A stretch of DNA of 64,000 nt from Hymenobacter sp. YC55 (GTDB taxonomy: Bacteria > Bacteroidota > Bacteroidia > Cytophagales > Hymenobacteraceae). The translations under genes and the position numbers were made by a program. The stretch spans positions 992,001 to 1,056,000 of the forward strand of contig NZ_JARNTX010000002.1 in the NCBI RefSeq assembly GCF_029433095.1, written 5' to 3'. This document shows, piece after piece, positions 1 through 8,259 of this stretch. A model generated the notes under the pieces. The model was not told the DNA's origin, did not search any database, and worked only from the letters and a program-made list of their open reading frames with translations. The stretch's first letter is position 1. The number at the start of each line of letters is the position of its first letter.

Positions 1-2162
1 GGGCGGCACACTTGCAGCTTCAAGCCATCCAGTACCAGCTTCAGGGCGATGTTGTTGCCGCCGGTGGCCGCTTTTAGGTTGCGGTTGTAGCCGTACTTCT
101 CCACCAGCTTCCAGTTCAAGTCCCAGAGTGTAGCCGCCCATACCGAGCCAATAGCGTGCACGGCTGTATAAGGCGCCACCCCAATGTTGGCGTAGGTCTG
201 GTTGTTGACGGCGAAGTCGGTCGAATAACGTTGTGGACGGATGCCGTACCCATCGGTGGGGGCACCGGTTACGTAGTTGCCGATGCCACGCGGAGTGAAG
301 CCTTGGTCGCCGGGCTTGGTGGTCATCCAGAGGCCGAAGAAGTCGCTCCAGCCTTCGCCCATCTGCTCGGCGTTGCCGAGGCAATTCGAGTTAGCCGGAC
401 CGCCGGTGAGGCGGTTGGAAATGCCGTGTCCGTATTCGTGCGCTATAACCCCGTTGTCGAAGTCGCCGTCGCGGGTGATGCCGCTCACGCTTATCGTCAC
501 GACAGTGCCGGAGGTCAGTACGCCTCTGATTTTGTCGCCATCGGCCTTGGAAATAGCAACCGAGGGGATGCGCAGCCCTACCGTATCGGTGGCGCCGCCG
601 TAGTTGGCAATGGCCGTATTCGGAATACTGTCGGCAATGATTACCAACCGGGCTCCGGCATTTTGTGCATTCCGGATTTTAGTAGGAGTAGAGCAAGTGC
701 CGCCCCGATACACCAATGCAATGTTGCCATTGATGTCGGCGGCGTTCAGCAACGGGTTGCAGCTGCGCGGCGGGTTGGCCGAGCCGTCGTTGGCTAGTAC
801 TACTTTGCCGGAGATAGGACCGGCGGCTGTCAAAGTCCGGCCATACGCTGTACCGCGCATCGGCAAGGAGCCCGCAATGGTGGCGGGGCTGACAATGCTG
901 CCCGTGCCACCGGGCCAGAGGTACATTTGCATGCGGGGACGCGCGCCATCAACCGGAGTCGAGAAGTTGGCGTTGTTGGTACCGCCGCCGTCCTGCGCTT
1001 CGGCCCGCACGTCGTCGTTACCGAGGCCCGTGTCGGTGTAGTTTTTCACCTGGAAGTTGCCGCTCACTTCGTTGAAGCCCTTGTAGGCCATGACGTCGTG
1101 CATCAGGTTGTTCCAAACAAACAAGTTGGTGATGGCCGCGTCCTGATATACCTGCGGGGCATCCGTCTGGTTAAAAGGGAAGTCGAACGACAAATCGGTG
1201 CCACCATCGGGGCTGTACCCAACGGGGTTGCCGTTGCGGGCCGCCCGGTCTTCGTAGGCGTGCACGTTGTTGCCGCGGGTGATGGTGAACTCAGGGCCGG
1301 CTGCGCCGTTGGTGTCGTGCCAGCCGTAGGGCGAGTACGTGGGGTCGGCCGGGTTTATTTGTAGTTGCCGGGCCCCGTAGAGGGGGCTCTCCACGGTTAA
1401 GGGGTAGGCGTTGTAGCTATTGGGTGTGGCGGCCGCACCAGGTTGGGTTTCGGGCCAGGTGGGGGTAGCCAACGCCCGTTGGGTAAGCTCCACAAAGCCC
1501 AAAGGCTCCGAGATGGTGTAATCGGTTTTGTCTACCAATTGGCCGGTTGAGGCGTCAACGCGGGCATTCCAATAATGGTCGCCGCTCTTGGGGGCAATAG
1601 TTACGTCCCACACCAGTACCAACTCGCCGCTAGGCCGAGCCTGGTACATGAGCTTAACCGAAATCGGGTCCAGTGAAATGCCGCCTTCATTGAAAACCAT
1701 GCCGACCGCTGGCGCGCCTGCTTTGGTGAGCGTCAGGTTGCCGGGAGCCGGCAGGTTCAGCGCGCTGGCAGCAGCGGCCACCGCCTGCACGGGCGTGAGC
1801 GAAGGCTCAGTTGCCGCTGCGCGGGCCAGCGAGTTTACGTTCGGCAGGAAAGCCGTATTCATGCTCACCACTTTCTCGTTGCGGTCGAGGTGCATGTCGG
1901 CTTCTGCCCCAAAAATCTCAATTCCTTGATACCGTTGGCGCAAATACACGTGCGTAATGGCAGAGCCTTCGTCGGTGTAAGAGCTGGTTACGGCGGGGTC
2001 GGCTACATCAGTAGCGCTCAACCCAAGCTTGGTGCTTCGGCTGCTGAGCTGCTGCAAGGCAGTGCGTAGGGGCGTGGATTGCGCCGCTGCTAAACCGGGC
2101 AATGCCAGCATAGCAGCTAGTAGTAGGGGGCGGCAGTTGGAAGGCGTAAAGCTTGTTTTCAT
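1..2162 (-). CDS. M36 (fungalysin-type) secreted zinc metallopeptidase, C-terminal part outside window
   Basis: The gene reads leftward from an ATG at 2162 and runs off the left edge, so about 720 N-terminal residues are visible and the C-terminus is missing. The first 25 or so residues form a signal peptide ending near LAAAQ. An FTP-type propeptide region follows, then the catalytic part. The zinc motif HEYGH lies at residues 575-579 (bases 426-440) and continues as GISNRLTGG. The third zinc ligand is expected to be the Glu of GEGWSD about 24 residues further on, which is present. A stretch around residues 440-545 resembles a PA (protease-associated) insert. M36 enzymes are secreted endopeptidases. 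Bacteroidota members usually carry C-terminal sorting or adhesion domains, which cannot be seen here. Family assignment is firm; the substrate is unknown. Confidence 0.93.
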   Translation of the reverse strand, partial: MKTSFTPSNCRPLLLAAMLALPGLAAAQSTPLRTALQQLSSRSTKLGLSATDVADPAVTSSYTDEGSAITHVYLRQRYQGIEIFGAEADMHLDRNEKVVSMNTAFLPNVNSLARAAATEPSLTPVQAVAAAASALNLPAPGNLTLTKAGAPAVGMVFNEGGISLDPISVKLMYQARPSGELVLVWDVTIAPKSGDHYWNARVDASTGQLVDKTDYTISEPLGFVELTQRALATPTWPETQPGAAATPNSYNAYPLTVESPLYGARQLQINPADPTYSPYGWHDTNGAAGPEFTITRGNNVHAYEDRAARNGNPVGYSPDGGTDLSFDFPFNQTDAPQVYQDAAITNLFVWNNLMHDVMAYKGFNEVSGNFQVKNYTDTGLGNDDVRAEAQDGGGTNNANFSTPVDGARPRMQMYLWPGGTGSIVSPATIAGSLPMRGTAYGRTLTAAGPISGKVVLANDGSANPPRSCNPLLNAADINGNIALVYRGGTCSTPTKIRNAQNAGARLVIIADSIPNTAIANYGGATDTVGLRIPSVAISKADGDKIRGVLTSGTVVTISVSGITRDGDFDNGVIAHEYGHGISNRLTGGPANSNCLGNAEQMGEGWSDFFGLWMTTKPGDQGFTPRGIGNYVTGAPTDGYGIRPQRYSTDFAVNNQTYANIGVAPYTAVHAIGSVWAATLWDLNWKLVEKYGYNRNLKAATGGNNIALKLVLDGLKLQVCR

Positions 2163-2526
2163 AGAACTGGATAGAAGTGAAAGAACGAAACACAATGGCC
2201 TGGAAGGCGGCTTGTGTCTAAACCTATCCATGATATAGGAGAATCAGAAATGTTTATCTAGATATAAACCAATAAAATTATGTGCATGAACGTGTTAGCA
2301 GACTTCAATAGCCTGTCCTTTTCATACCGCCTGTTTTTTGTTTCGACTTGACTAACAGAGCGTAAGCACTTTTCAATTACTGTTTGTCAGGCCTACCTGC
2401 GGCTGCGCTACTGTTAAGCTTTAGCAGTAGCTGGTGTTGCTACTCAAGAGGCAATAAAAAACTGCGCAAAGCTTGCCTTCCGGGAAGGCAGAGCTTTGCG
2501 CAGTGCAGCTAAGAGAAGCAGTGTTG
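2163..2526. other. Intergenic region upstream of the M36 gene
   Basis: This gap of 364 bases lies between two minus-strand genes. The right end holds the terminator of the diadenylate-cyclase-like gene (2452-2503). The left, AT-rich part (about 2230-2350) presumably carries the promoter of the metallopeptidase gene, but I see no good TAnnTTTG box on the minus strand. No coding sequence is supported. Confidence 0.5.
2452..2503 (-). terminator. Intrinsic terminator of the diadenylate-cyclase-like gene
   Basis: Arms CTGCGCAAAGCT (from 2462) and AGCTTTGCGCAG (to 2503) pair perfectly, with a second short stem (TGCCTTCC/GGAAGGCA) in the apex. On the minus strand the hairpin is followed by a T-run (the A-run at 2453-2460 on plus). 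It lies just after the stop of the gene ending at 2527. Confidence 0.85.
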
Positions 2527-4083
2527 CTAGTCTTCTTCCTCCAATCGGTCTTTGGTAATGATGTTCACCATACCGTCTTCGCTGACCACAATGGCCAGGC
2601 AGGGGTAGGGCGAGGTTTCCACGTAGCGAATGGCCGAATTGTAGCGGGCTCCGCGGGTGCTGGTACCACGACCCGAAGCTTTACCATCCAAGATGACGCC
2701 GATGGAGTAGCAGTAGCCGTCGGGGTCGAGAAGTACGGCGCCGTCGATGGACGTAACCAGGCGGGTGATGAGGGGCGTGAGGGGCACCGGCTCGATAAGC
2801 GTACATTGCAGCTTCAGGCGGTCGGCTTCGGCCAGGGCCTCGGTGGTAATGACCATCAGGGTGCCGTGCTTTTGGCGGCTGGCTTCCAGCACCACTTCCC
2901 ACAGGTGCTCGATCTTGGCGGGGTCGGTGAGATGAAACGTGCGCTTAAGGTCTTTGCGGAACCGCGTACGATTGACGCGCGACCGGGGCAGGCTCGGCTG
3001 GCTGTAAATAGTGCGCATTAGCACCTTGCCGTCGTGCTGAAACTCCCAGGCGTAGTGGTTGATGAAGTTAATGACAAACAGGTCTTCCCGAGTGGGGTCG
3101 TACTCGCCAACTAACCGGCCAAGTGCATACACGTTCTCGCTGTCGGAGAGCAAGCTTACGTCGGGCGTAGTCATTTCGAGCAGCTTGCGCACGGCCCGGT
3201 AGTCGGTGAGTGGGGTAGGGCAGGTCAGGGCAAACACCTCTTCCACGTTGGGGTGCCGGCGGCGGGCCATAATGAGCTTGCCCACGCCGCCGGCACCTTC
3301 GTAGCGCAAGCTGGAAATGGTGTTCAGAGTGTTGAAAAGCCGGGCCGCTCCGGGTTCGGCCCCGAGTGCCTGCGCGGGCGTATCGAGTAGGCTTTTGCCG
3401 GCGGCGCGCAATATTTCCTCGGTTTCGCGGGGGCGCATCATAATACCAGAACCAGGTTCCGGCTCGCTCAACGACTTCACGCACTCCTCGGTAAAGCGGA
3501 AAATGGCTGCCGCCAACAGGGAGGGCGCCAATGGTCGGCCATCGGTAAAGAAGCGGTGCGGCCGCAACGACGGATAAGCACGCATAGCTTTGCGCCGCAC
3601 CCGCAGTACCGTCATCACGAAGTAGCCGTTGATTCGGATAGGCCAGCCTGGCACGTGCTGGTAAATGGTGTTTTCGTCGAGCTTGTCGAATATGTCTTGC
3701 ACGGCCGTGCGAATGCCCAACGACTCTTGCCGCCGGTTGAGCATTTCGGGGGTTACTTCCTCGCGGATGGCAAGCGAAACGGGAACAAGGCGTTCGATGT
3801 CACGGCCCCGGTTTACGGCATTCGTGAAATGCAGCGTATCAAGGCCGTGGTTGGCGGGTTCCAGATGAACCAGCGGCGCATCGGGTTGGGGCGAATCGAC
3901 ATGCAGGGCCAGTAGCATCGTGAACGGTTCCAACTCGTCGTCGAGGGCGTTGAAAATACCGTTGGCTATGGTTTGAGCGGCTTGCAGAAAACGCGTTTGG
4001 TAGGGCCAAACCTTGAAGGTATCGGCTTCGAGGGGGGGCTGAGTAGCTACGGGTGGAGCAGAAAGCAGCGGAAGAGTAAGCAT
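2527..4083 (-). CDS. Protein with C-terminal DisA_N-type (diadenylate cyclase) domain, atypical active-site motif
   Basis: This is a soluble protein of 518 residues. The last 120 or so residues match the diadenylate cyclase (DAC) fold, which joins two ATP into c-di-AMP. DGAVLLDPDG at about residue 444 fits the conserved DGA motif. About 32 residues later GTSTRGARYNSA stands where canonical enzymes have GTRHRAA, so RHR is replaced by R-Y-N. The N-terminal 390 residues contain no motif I recognise; as I recall, a DACNV-type sensor region has been described in front of such domains, and this may be one. The gene stands alone, with its own terminator. It could be a true but diverged c-di-AMP synthase, an enzyme making another nucleotide, or a nucleotide sensor. 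The domain call is good; catalytic activity is uncertain. Confidence 0.75.
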   Translation of the reverse strand: MLTLPLLSAPPVATQPPLEADTFKVWPYQTRFLQAAQTIANGIFNALDDELEPFTMLLALHVDSPQPDAPLVHLEPANHGLDTLHFTNAVNRGRDIERLVPVSLAIREEVTPEMLNRRQESLGIRTAVQDIFDKLDENTIYQHVPGWPIRINGYFVMTVLRVRRKAMRAYPSLRPHRFFTDGRPLAPSLLAAAIFRFTEECVKSLSEPEPGSGIMMRPRETEEILRAAGKSLLDTPAQALGAEPGAARLFNTLNTISSLRYEGAGGVGKLIMARRRHPNVEEVFALTCPTPLTDYRAVRKLLEMTTPDVSLLSDSENVYALGRLVGEYDPTREDLFVINFINHYAWEFQHDGKVLMRTIYSQPSLPRSRVNRTRFRKDLKRTFHLTDPAKIEHLWEVVLEASRQKHGTLMVITTEALAEADRLKLQCTLIEPVPLTPLITRLVTSIDGAVLLDPDGYCYSIGVILDGKASGRGTSTRGARYNSAIRYVETSPYPCLAIVVSEDGMVNIITKDRLEEED

Positions 4084-4307
4084 GTGGAAGGCGGAAAGGA
4101 CGCTCGAAAACCGTTGGCAACTAGTGTGGGCTAGGTGCCAATAGTTTCACTTGAAAACAAATAACAAGCTAGCTACTCCGTATAAGTAGTTGGATATTAA
4201 TAACAAGATACTGCACGCAGGTCATTTGTGCGAGGCAAAACGCCGCCTATATCCGCTACCTGATACCCTTTTCCTACTTAACAGGACGCATAGGCTCGCC
4301 AAATACT

Positions 4308-5138
4308 TTATAACTGGAATAGAACAGGCAAGACCATCTTTTGCTTTAATGGCTGCCCCTGATACGAAGCGGGCGTCCATTTGGGCGCTATCTTAATCAG
4401 CCGCAGCGCTTCCTGGTCGAGGCCCGAGCCGAGGGGTTTCACCACTTTCGCATCTGTGAGGGAGCCGTCTTTCTGGATCACAAATTCCACCATCACTTTG
4501 CCTTCTACTTTCCGTTGCCGGGCCAAGGCGGGGTACTGCTGGTTTTTCTGAATCCACTCGAAAAACGCTTCGGTGCCGCCCACAGGCCGGGCCGGCTGGT
4601 CGGGCGTGATGATAGTGGCGCCCGTCTTGGTGGTGTTGCCCGCTGGTTTGGGAGCGCCTGCCGGGGTGGTGCCAGCGGCATCTGGTTCGGTGGCCGGCGC
4701 TGGGCCGCCCGCCCCGAGCGGTATCTGGAAGGCTATTGGGATATTAACGCGCTGGCGCACTTTCTGGCCTTTGTGCTGCGCAGGCGTCCATTTGGGGCCG
4801 CCCTTGATTAAGCGCACGGCTTCAGCATCGAGCAGCGGATCGACGGGCTTGCTGGCCGCGACATTGGAAATCACGCCCGTTTTTTCGACTACAAACGTAA
4901 CCTCCACCGTGCCGGCCGCCCCGCGCTGCAAGGCAGCGGTGGGATATTGCTGATTGTCGGCCAGGTATTGAGCGTAGGCTTCTACACCGCCGATGGGTAC
5001 GGCAGGCTGGGCCACGGCATCATAGATTTGATCGGGCTCCGGCTTGGGGTATTTCAATTTCTGCTGGGCTAGTACGGGTGCGGCCATCGGCAAGGCCAGC
5101 ACCGCCACAAAAGCGAAACGACGGAAAAAAGACTGCAT
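4308..5138 (-). CDS. Exported protein with two TonB C-terminal domains
   Basis: The protein has 276 residues if it starts at MQSFFRRF (5138). An in-frame ATG 12 codons upstream (5174) is possible but would put a non-signal extension before the signal peptide. After the signal peptide (cleavage near VLAQQ) there are two tandem TonB-C-like repeats, about residues 50-140 and 190-276, each beginning with a GG-E-A-(Y/F)-x-(Q/E)-(Y/W) pattern and containing G-x-V-x-V-x-F-V-(V/I) and W-x-P-A. An Ala/Pro/Thr-rich linker joins them. There is no N-terminal membrane anchor of classical TonB type and no energy-coupling partners nearby, so it is probably a periplasmic or surface protein using the fold for binding. 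It is divergently oriented to the RidA gene. Confidence 0.85.
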   Translation of the reverse strand: MQSFFRRFAFVAVLALPMAAPVLAQQKLKYPKPEPDQIYDAVAQPAVPIGGVEAYAQYLADNQQYPTAALQRGAAGTVEVTFVVEKTGVISNVAASKPVDPLLDAEAVRLIKGGPKWTPAQHKGQKVRQRVNIPIAFQIPLGAGGPAPATEPDAAGTTPAGAPKPAGNTTKTGATIITPDQPARPVGGTEAFFEWIQKNQQYPALARQRKVEGKVMVEFVIQKDGSLTDAKVVKPLGSGLDQEALRLIKIAPKWTPASYQGQPLKQKMVLPVLFQL

Positions 5139-5244
5139 AGCGAGAAATACAGGAGTAGATAGGGTGGAGTGCATGAAGGTAACTCAACAACCGCACCAGT
5201 CGGCATGCTGGTTCAGTGGCGCTCCATCCACCCCGAAAATCGGC

Positions 5245-5252
5245 TAGTTTTG
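5245..5252 (+). promoter_or_regulatory. Candidate -7 box (TAGTTTTG) upstream of the RidA gene
   Basis: TAGTTTTG fits the Bacteroidota TAnnTTTG element and ends four bases before the ATG at 5257. No convincing TTG element stands 17-21 bases upstream. If real, the transcript would be almost leaderless. Confidence 0.3.
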
Positions 5253-5256
5253 GCGT

Positions 5257-5715
5257 ATGGGACCTGACACTACTTCCGCCGGTGGCGCATCGGCTGCCTC
5301 CACCGCCCACAATTCCAGCCGGGCACCCGAGCCGGTAGGGCTGTACCCGCACGCACGCCGGGTGGGCAACCTGCTGTTCTTGTCCGGGGTGGGGCCGCGG
5401 CAGCGTGGGCAGCAGGCGGTGCCCGGCGTAGAGCTAGATGCGGCAGGCAACATCCTGCACTATGACTTCGAGCGACAGTGCCATGCCGTGTTTCAGAATG
5501 TGCGCTACATCTTGGAAGAAGCCGGGGCCCGCTGGGATGACCTAATAGACGTAACGGTGTTTCTGACCAACATGAAAGCTGACTTCCCAACCTACAACCG
5601 CCTCTACGCCGAATATTTCCAGAGCAACCAGCCCTGCCGCACCACAGTGGAGGTGAACTGCTTGCCTACACCCATTGCCATCGAGCTGAAATGTATAGCA
5701 GCAGTGGCAGGATAG
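5257..5715 (+). CDS. RidA family (YjgF/YER057c/UK114) deaminase
   Basis: This 152-residue protein belongs to the RidA family, which hydrolyses reactive enamine/imine intermediates and acts as a trimer. Core matches are GNLLFLSGVGP, the middle segment with DVTVFLTNM, and the C-terminal QPCRTTVEVNCLP, whose Arg corresponds to the substrate-binding arginine. The 25 or so N-terminal residues before PEPVGLYPHARRV are low-complexity and longer than in typical members. The family usually starts there, but no better start codon is visible. The subfamily (aminomuconate deaminase-like or other) cannot be decided. Confidence 0.88.
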   Translation: MGPDTTSAGGASAASTAHNSSRAPEPVGLYPHARRVGNLLFLSGVGPRQRGQQAVPGVELDAAGNILHYDFERQCHAVFQNVRYILEEAGARWDDLIDVTVFLTNMKADFPTYNRLYAEYFQSNQPCRTTVEVNCLPTPIAIELKCIAAVAG

Positions 5716-5857
5716 CCGGGTAGCAGAAAGAGCAGGCCAGGAGCAGAAGAGGCGTTTGGGAAGGCACCGGAGCTTTGCTTTACTGCACGAACCTAGGGCC
5801 GGCAACTACTTTGCCTGACCTGGAAGCAACGCGCGAAAGCGCCTATAGGAAAGATAG

Positions 5858-5887
5858 TTTGGCACTTACTGTTGTTGAGTAACTTTG
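5858..5887 (+). promoter_or_regulatory. Bacteroidota-type promoter of the TonB-dependent receptor
   Basis: TTTG (5858-5861), an 18-base spacer and TAACTTTG (5880-5887) match the TTTG-N(17-23)-TAnnTTTG consensus. Transcription would start near 5892, upstream of the ATG at 5914, which argues against the frame's earlier start at 5872. Confidence 0.6.
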
Positions 5888-5913
5888 AGTTTGTCTCTCT
5901 TCATCTAACCTTC

Positions 5914-8136
5914 ATGAAGCAAACTCTACCCGTCTTCTTCGGCCTGCTTTATTCGCTGCCTGCCGCCGCTCAAACCGCCGTGCCCGATACCACCCGCATT
6001 GTGGGCCTAAATGAGGTGGTGGTGTCGGCTAACCGCATTCAGGGCGAGCGAAAACTAGATCTGCCGCAGCAAGTAGACGTGCTGAGCGCCCGCCAGATTC
6101 GGTTATTGAATCCGGCTACTACGGCCGATGCGCTACTACAATCCGGGTGGGTGTTTGTGCAGAAGTCCCAGCTCGGGGGCGGTTCGCCGGTGTTGCGCGG
6201 TTTCGAGGCCAATAAGGTGCTGCTAGTCGTGGACGGCGTCCGGCTCAACAATGCTATCTACCGTGCGGGCCACCTCCAAAACATTCTGACGGTAGATGCC
6301 AACTCGCTGGAGCGGACGGAAATCCTAAGTGGGGCCGGAGCCGTGATGTATGGTTCCGACGCGTTGGGCGGCGTTATCAGTCTCTACACCAAGCAGCCAA
6401 AACTAGCGGACGGCGGCACTTCCGGCCCGCAGGTACACACCAACAACCTGCTGCGCTACGCCACCGCCGCCCGCGAAAAAACCGCCCATACCGACGTCAG
6501 CCTGGGCTGGCAGCGGTGGGCCCTGCTAACCAGCATTACGGCCACCGATTTCGACGACTTGCGCAAAGGCCGCAATGGCATGGATAAGTACCCCGGCTTT
6601 GGGGAGGTGAAACAGTACGTGGAGCGGCAAGACGGCAAGGATGTAGTGGTGAACAACGACCATCCCAACCAACAGAAATTCACGGGCTACCGCCAGCTAG
6701 ACGTGGTGCAGAAAGTACTGTTCCAGCCGCAGGTCGGGCAGCGCCACACGCTCAACCTCCAGTTCTCCACCACCTCCGATATTCCGCGCTTCGACCGCCT
6801 TCAAACCTACCGCAACGGCGCCCTGCGTTATGCTGAGTGGGAGTACGGCCCGCAAAAGCGTCTGTTTGCCAGCTACCAATTGGAGCTAACCCGCCAAAAC
6901 AAGTTATACGACGTGCTGCGCCTGACGCCCGCCGTGCAGGACATCGAGGAAAGCCGCTTGGTGCGCGACTTTGGCGTGAATGAACGCCAGGAAAACACTG
7001 AGAAAGTTCGGGTGCTAAGCACCAACCTCGATTTGTTTAAGGACCTTGGCCAGCACGAGTTGCGCTACGGCGCCGAAATAACCCACAACAAAGTGCGCAG
7101 CATCGGCGAGGGCGTAAACGTGCTGACCGGCGCAGTGCGGCCCATTGCTACCCGCTACCCCAACGGCTCGACCTACGGTACGCTTGGCGCCTACGCCGCG
7201 CACCGCTGGGAAATAACCGACCACCTGATTTTCTCGGACGGCCTGCGGTTCAGCAACGTGCAAGTGGAAGCAGCCTTCAACCGGCAGTTCTTCGACTCGC
7301 CTTACAACACCGTGAAGCAAAATTCATCGTCGTTGGATGGCAATGTGGGCTTGGTGGCCATGCTGCCGGCTGGCCTGCGCGTGAGCGGGCTGGTGGCTAC
7401 CGGGTTCCGCAACCCCAACGTAGATGACTTGAGCCGCACCTTCGAGCAAACCACCGGCACCGGTCAGACCATCGGCACGCTCATTATTCCGAATCCTACT
7501 TTGAAACCCGAGCGGGTAGTGAACTACGAACTAGAGCTGTCCGAAAACATTGAAAACCGCTTGCTGCTGGCTGTTACGGGCTTTTATACCAACCTGCGCA
7601 ATGCGCTGGTGGTACGCCCCTTTGCGGCTCCTGATGGGCAAACTACCACGCAGTACAACGGCAAAACCTACCAGACCGTGGCCACGGTCAACACGGGTCA
7701 GGCGCGCATCTATGGTATTTCGAGCCGCGCCCAACTAGCCTTACCGGCCCACTTGCGCTTCGACGGCACCCTAACCTACACCCACGGCCGCGACCGTACC
7801 GCCGACGTACCCCTCGACCACATTTCGCCAATCTACGGTCGTACGGCGCTTACTTATCAGCTGCGCCGCGTGCTGGCAGAAGGCTCGGCGCTCTTCAATG
7901 GCCGCAAAACTGTGGCGCAATACAGCCCGAGCGGGGAGGACAACCTACCGCAGGCCACGCCGGCTGGGGCTCTGGGTTGGTACACGCTTAACCTGCGCAC
8001 CAGCTACCAGCTCACGCCACGCTGGGCCCTGCAAGCCGGCTTAGAGAATATTCTGGATACCAACTACCGCGTGTTTGCCTCCGGCATTAGTGCCCCCGGC
8101 CGCAACTTGTTTGTTACGGTGCGGTTCGAGCGGTAG
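5914..8136 (+). CDS. TonB-dependent outer-membrane receptor, heme/hemoprotein type
   Basis: The protein has 740 residues from the ATG at 5914, starting with a clear signal peptide (MKQTLPVFFGLLYSLPAAAQ). A plug domain follows (about residues 30-160) with NEVVVSANR, SPVLRGFEANKVLLVVDGVR and the NNAIYRAGHLQN segment, a pattern typical of hemin/hemoglobin receptors. The rest is a 22-strand type beta-barrel ending in an aromatic-rich final strand (NLFVTVRFER). It would import its ligand across the outer membrane using TonB/ExbBD energy. No heme lyase or ABC transporter gene is adjacent, so the substrate rests on plug similarity only. A good promoter is just upstream. Confidence 0.9.
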   Translation: MKQTLPVFFGLLYSLPAAAQTAVPDTTRIVGLNEVVVSANRIQGERKLDLPQQVDVLSARQIRLLNPATTADALLQSGWVFVQKSQLGGGSPVLRGFEANKVLLVVDGVRLNNAIYRAGHLQNILTVDANSLERTEILSGAGAVMYGSDALGGVISLYTKQPKLADGGTSGPQVHTNNLLRYATAAREKTAHTDVSLGWQRWALLTSITATDFDDLRKGRNGMDKYPGFGEVKQYVERQDGKDVVVNNDHPNQQKFTGYRQLDVVQKVLFQPQVGQRHTLNLQFSTTSDIPRFDRLQTYRNGALRYAEWEYGPQKRLFASYQLELTRQNKLYDVLRLTPAVQDIEESRLVRDFGVNERQENTEKVRVLSTNLDLFKDLGQHELRYGAEITHNKVRSIGEGVNVLTGAVRPIATRYPNGSTYGTLGAYAAHRWEITDHLIFSDGLRFSNVQVEAAFNRQFFDSPYNTVKQNSSSLDGNVGLVAMLPAGLRVSGLVATGFRNPNVDDLSRTFEQTTGTGQTIGTLIIPNPTLKPERVVNYELELSENIENRLLLAVTGFYTNLRNALVVRPFAAPDGQTTTQYNGKTYQTVATVNTGQARIYGISSRAQLALPAHLRFDGTLTYTHGRDRTADVPLDHISPIYGRTALTYQLRRVLAEGSALFNGRKTVAQYSPSGEDNLPQATPAGALGWYTLNLRTSYQLTPRWALQAGLENILDTNYRVFASGISAPGRNLFVTVRFER

Positions 8137-8259
8137 GGGACGGGGCGCAACACTGCGCAGGCGAGGATAGGGCATCAGTCCATCGTTACCTGAGCCGTGG
8201 TGCCCTGATCATCTATTTGCTGCCTCGTACCTTCGTAGTTCTCTACCCATGCTGTTGCC

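Noticed and set aside
156..797. Long frame antisense to the M36 peptidase gene
   Set aside because: The minus strand carries a full catalytic domain with HEYGH; the plus frame is an artefact of high G+C content.
4190..4396. Plus-strand frame of 68 codons
   Set aside because: It overlaps the 3' end of the TonB-C gene on the other strand and shows no family pattern.
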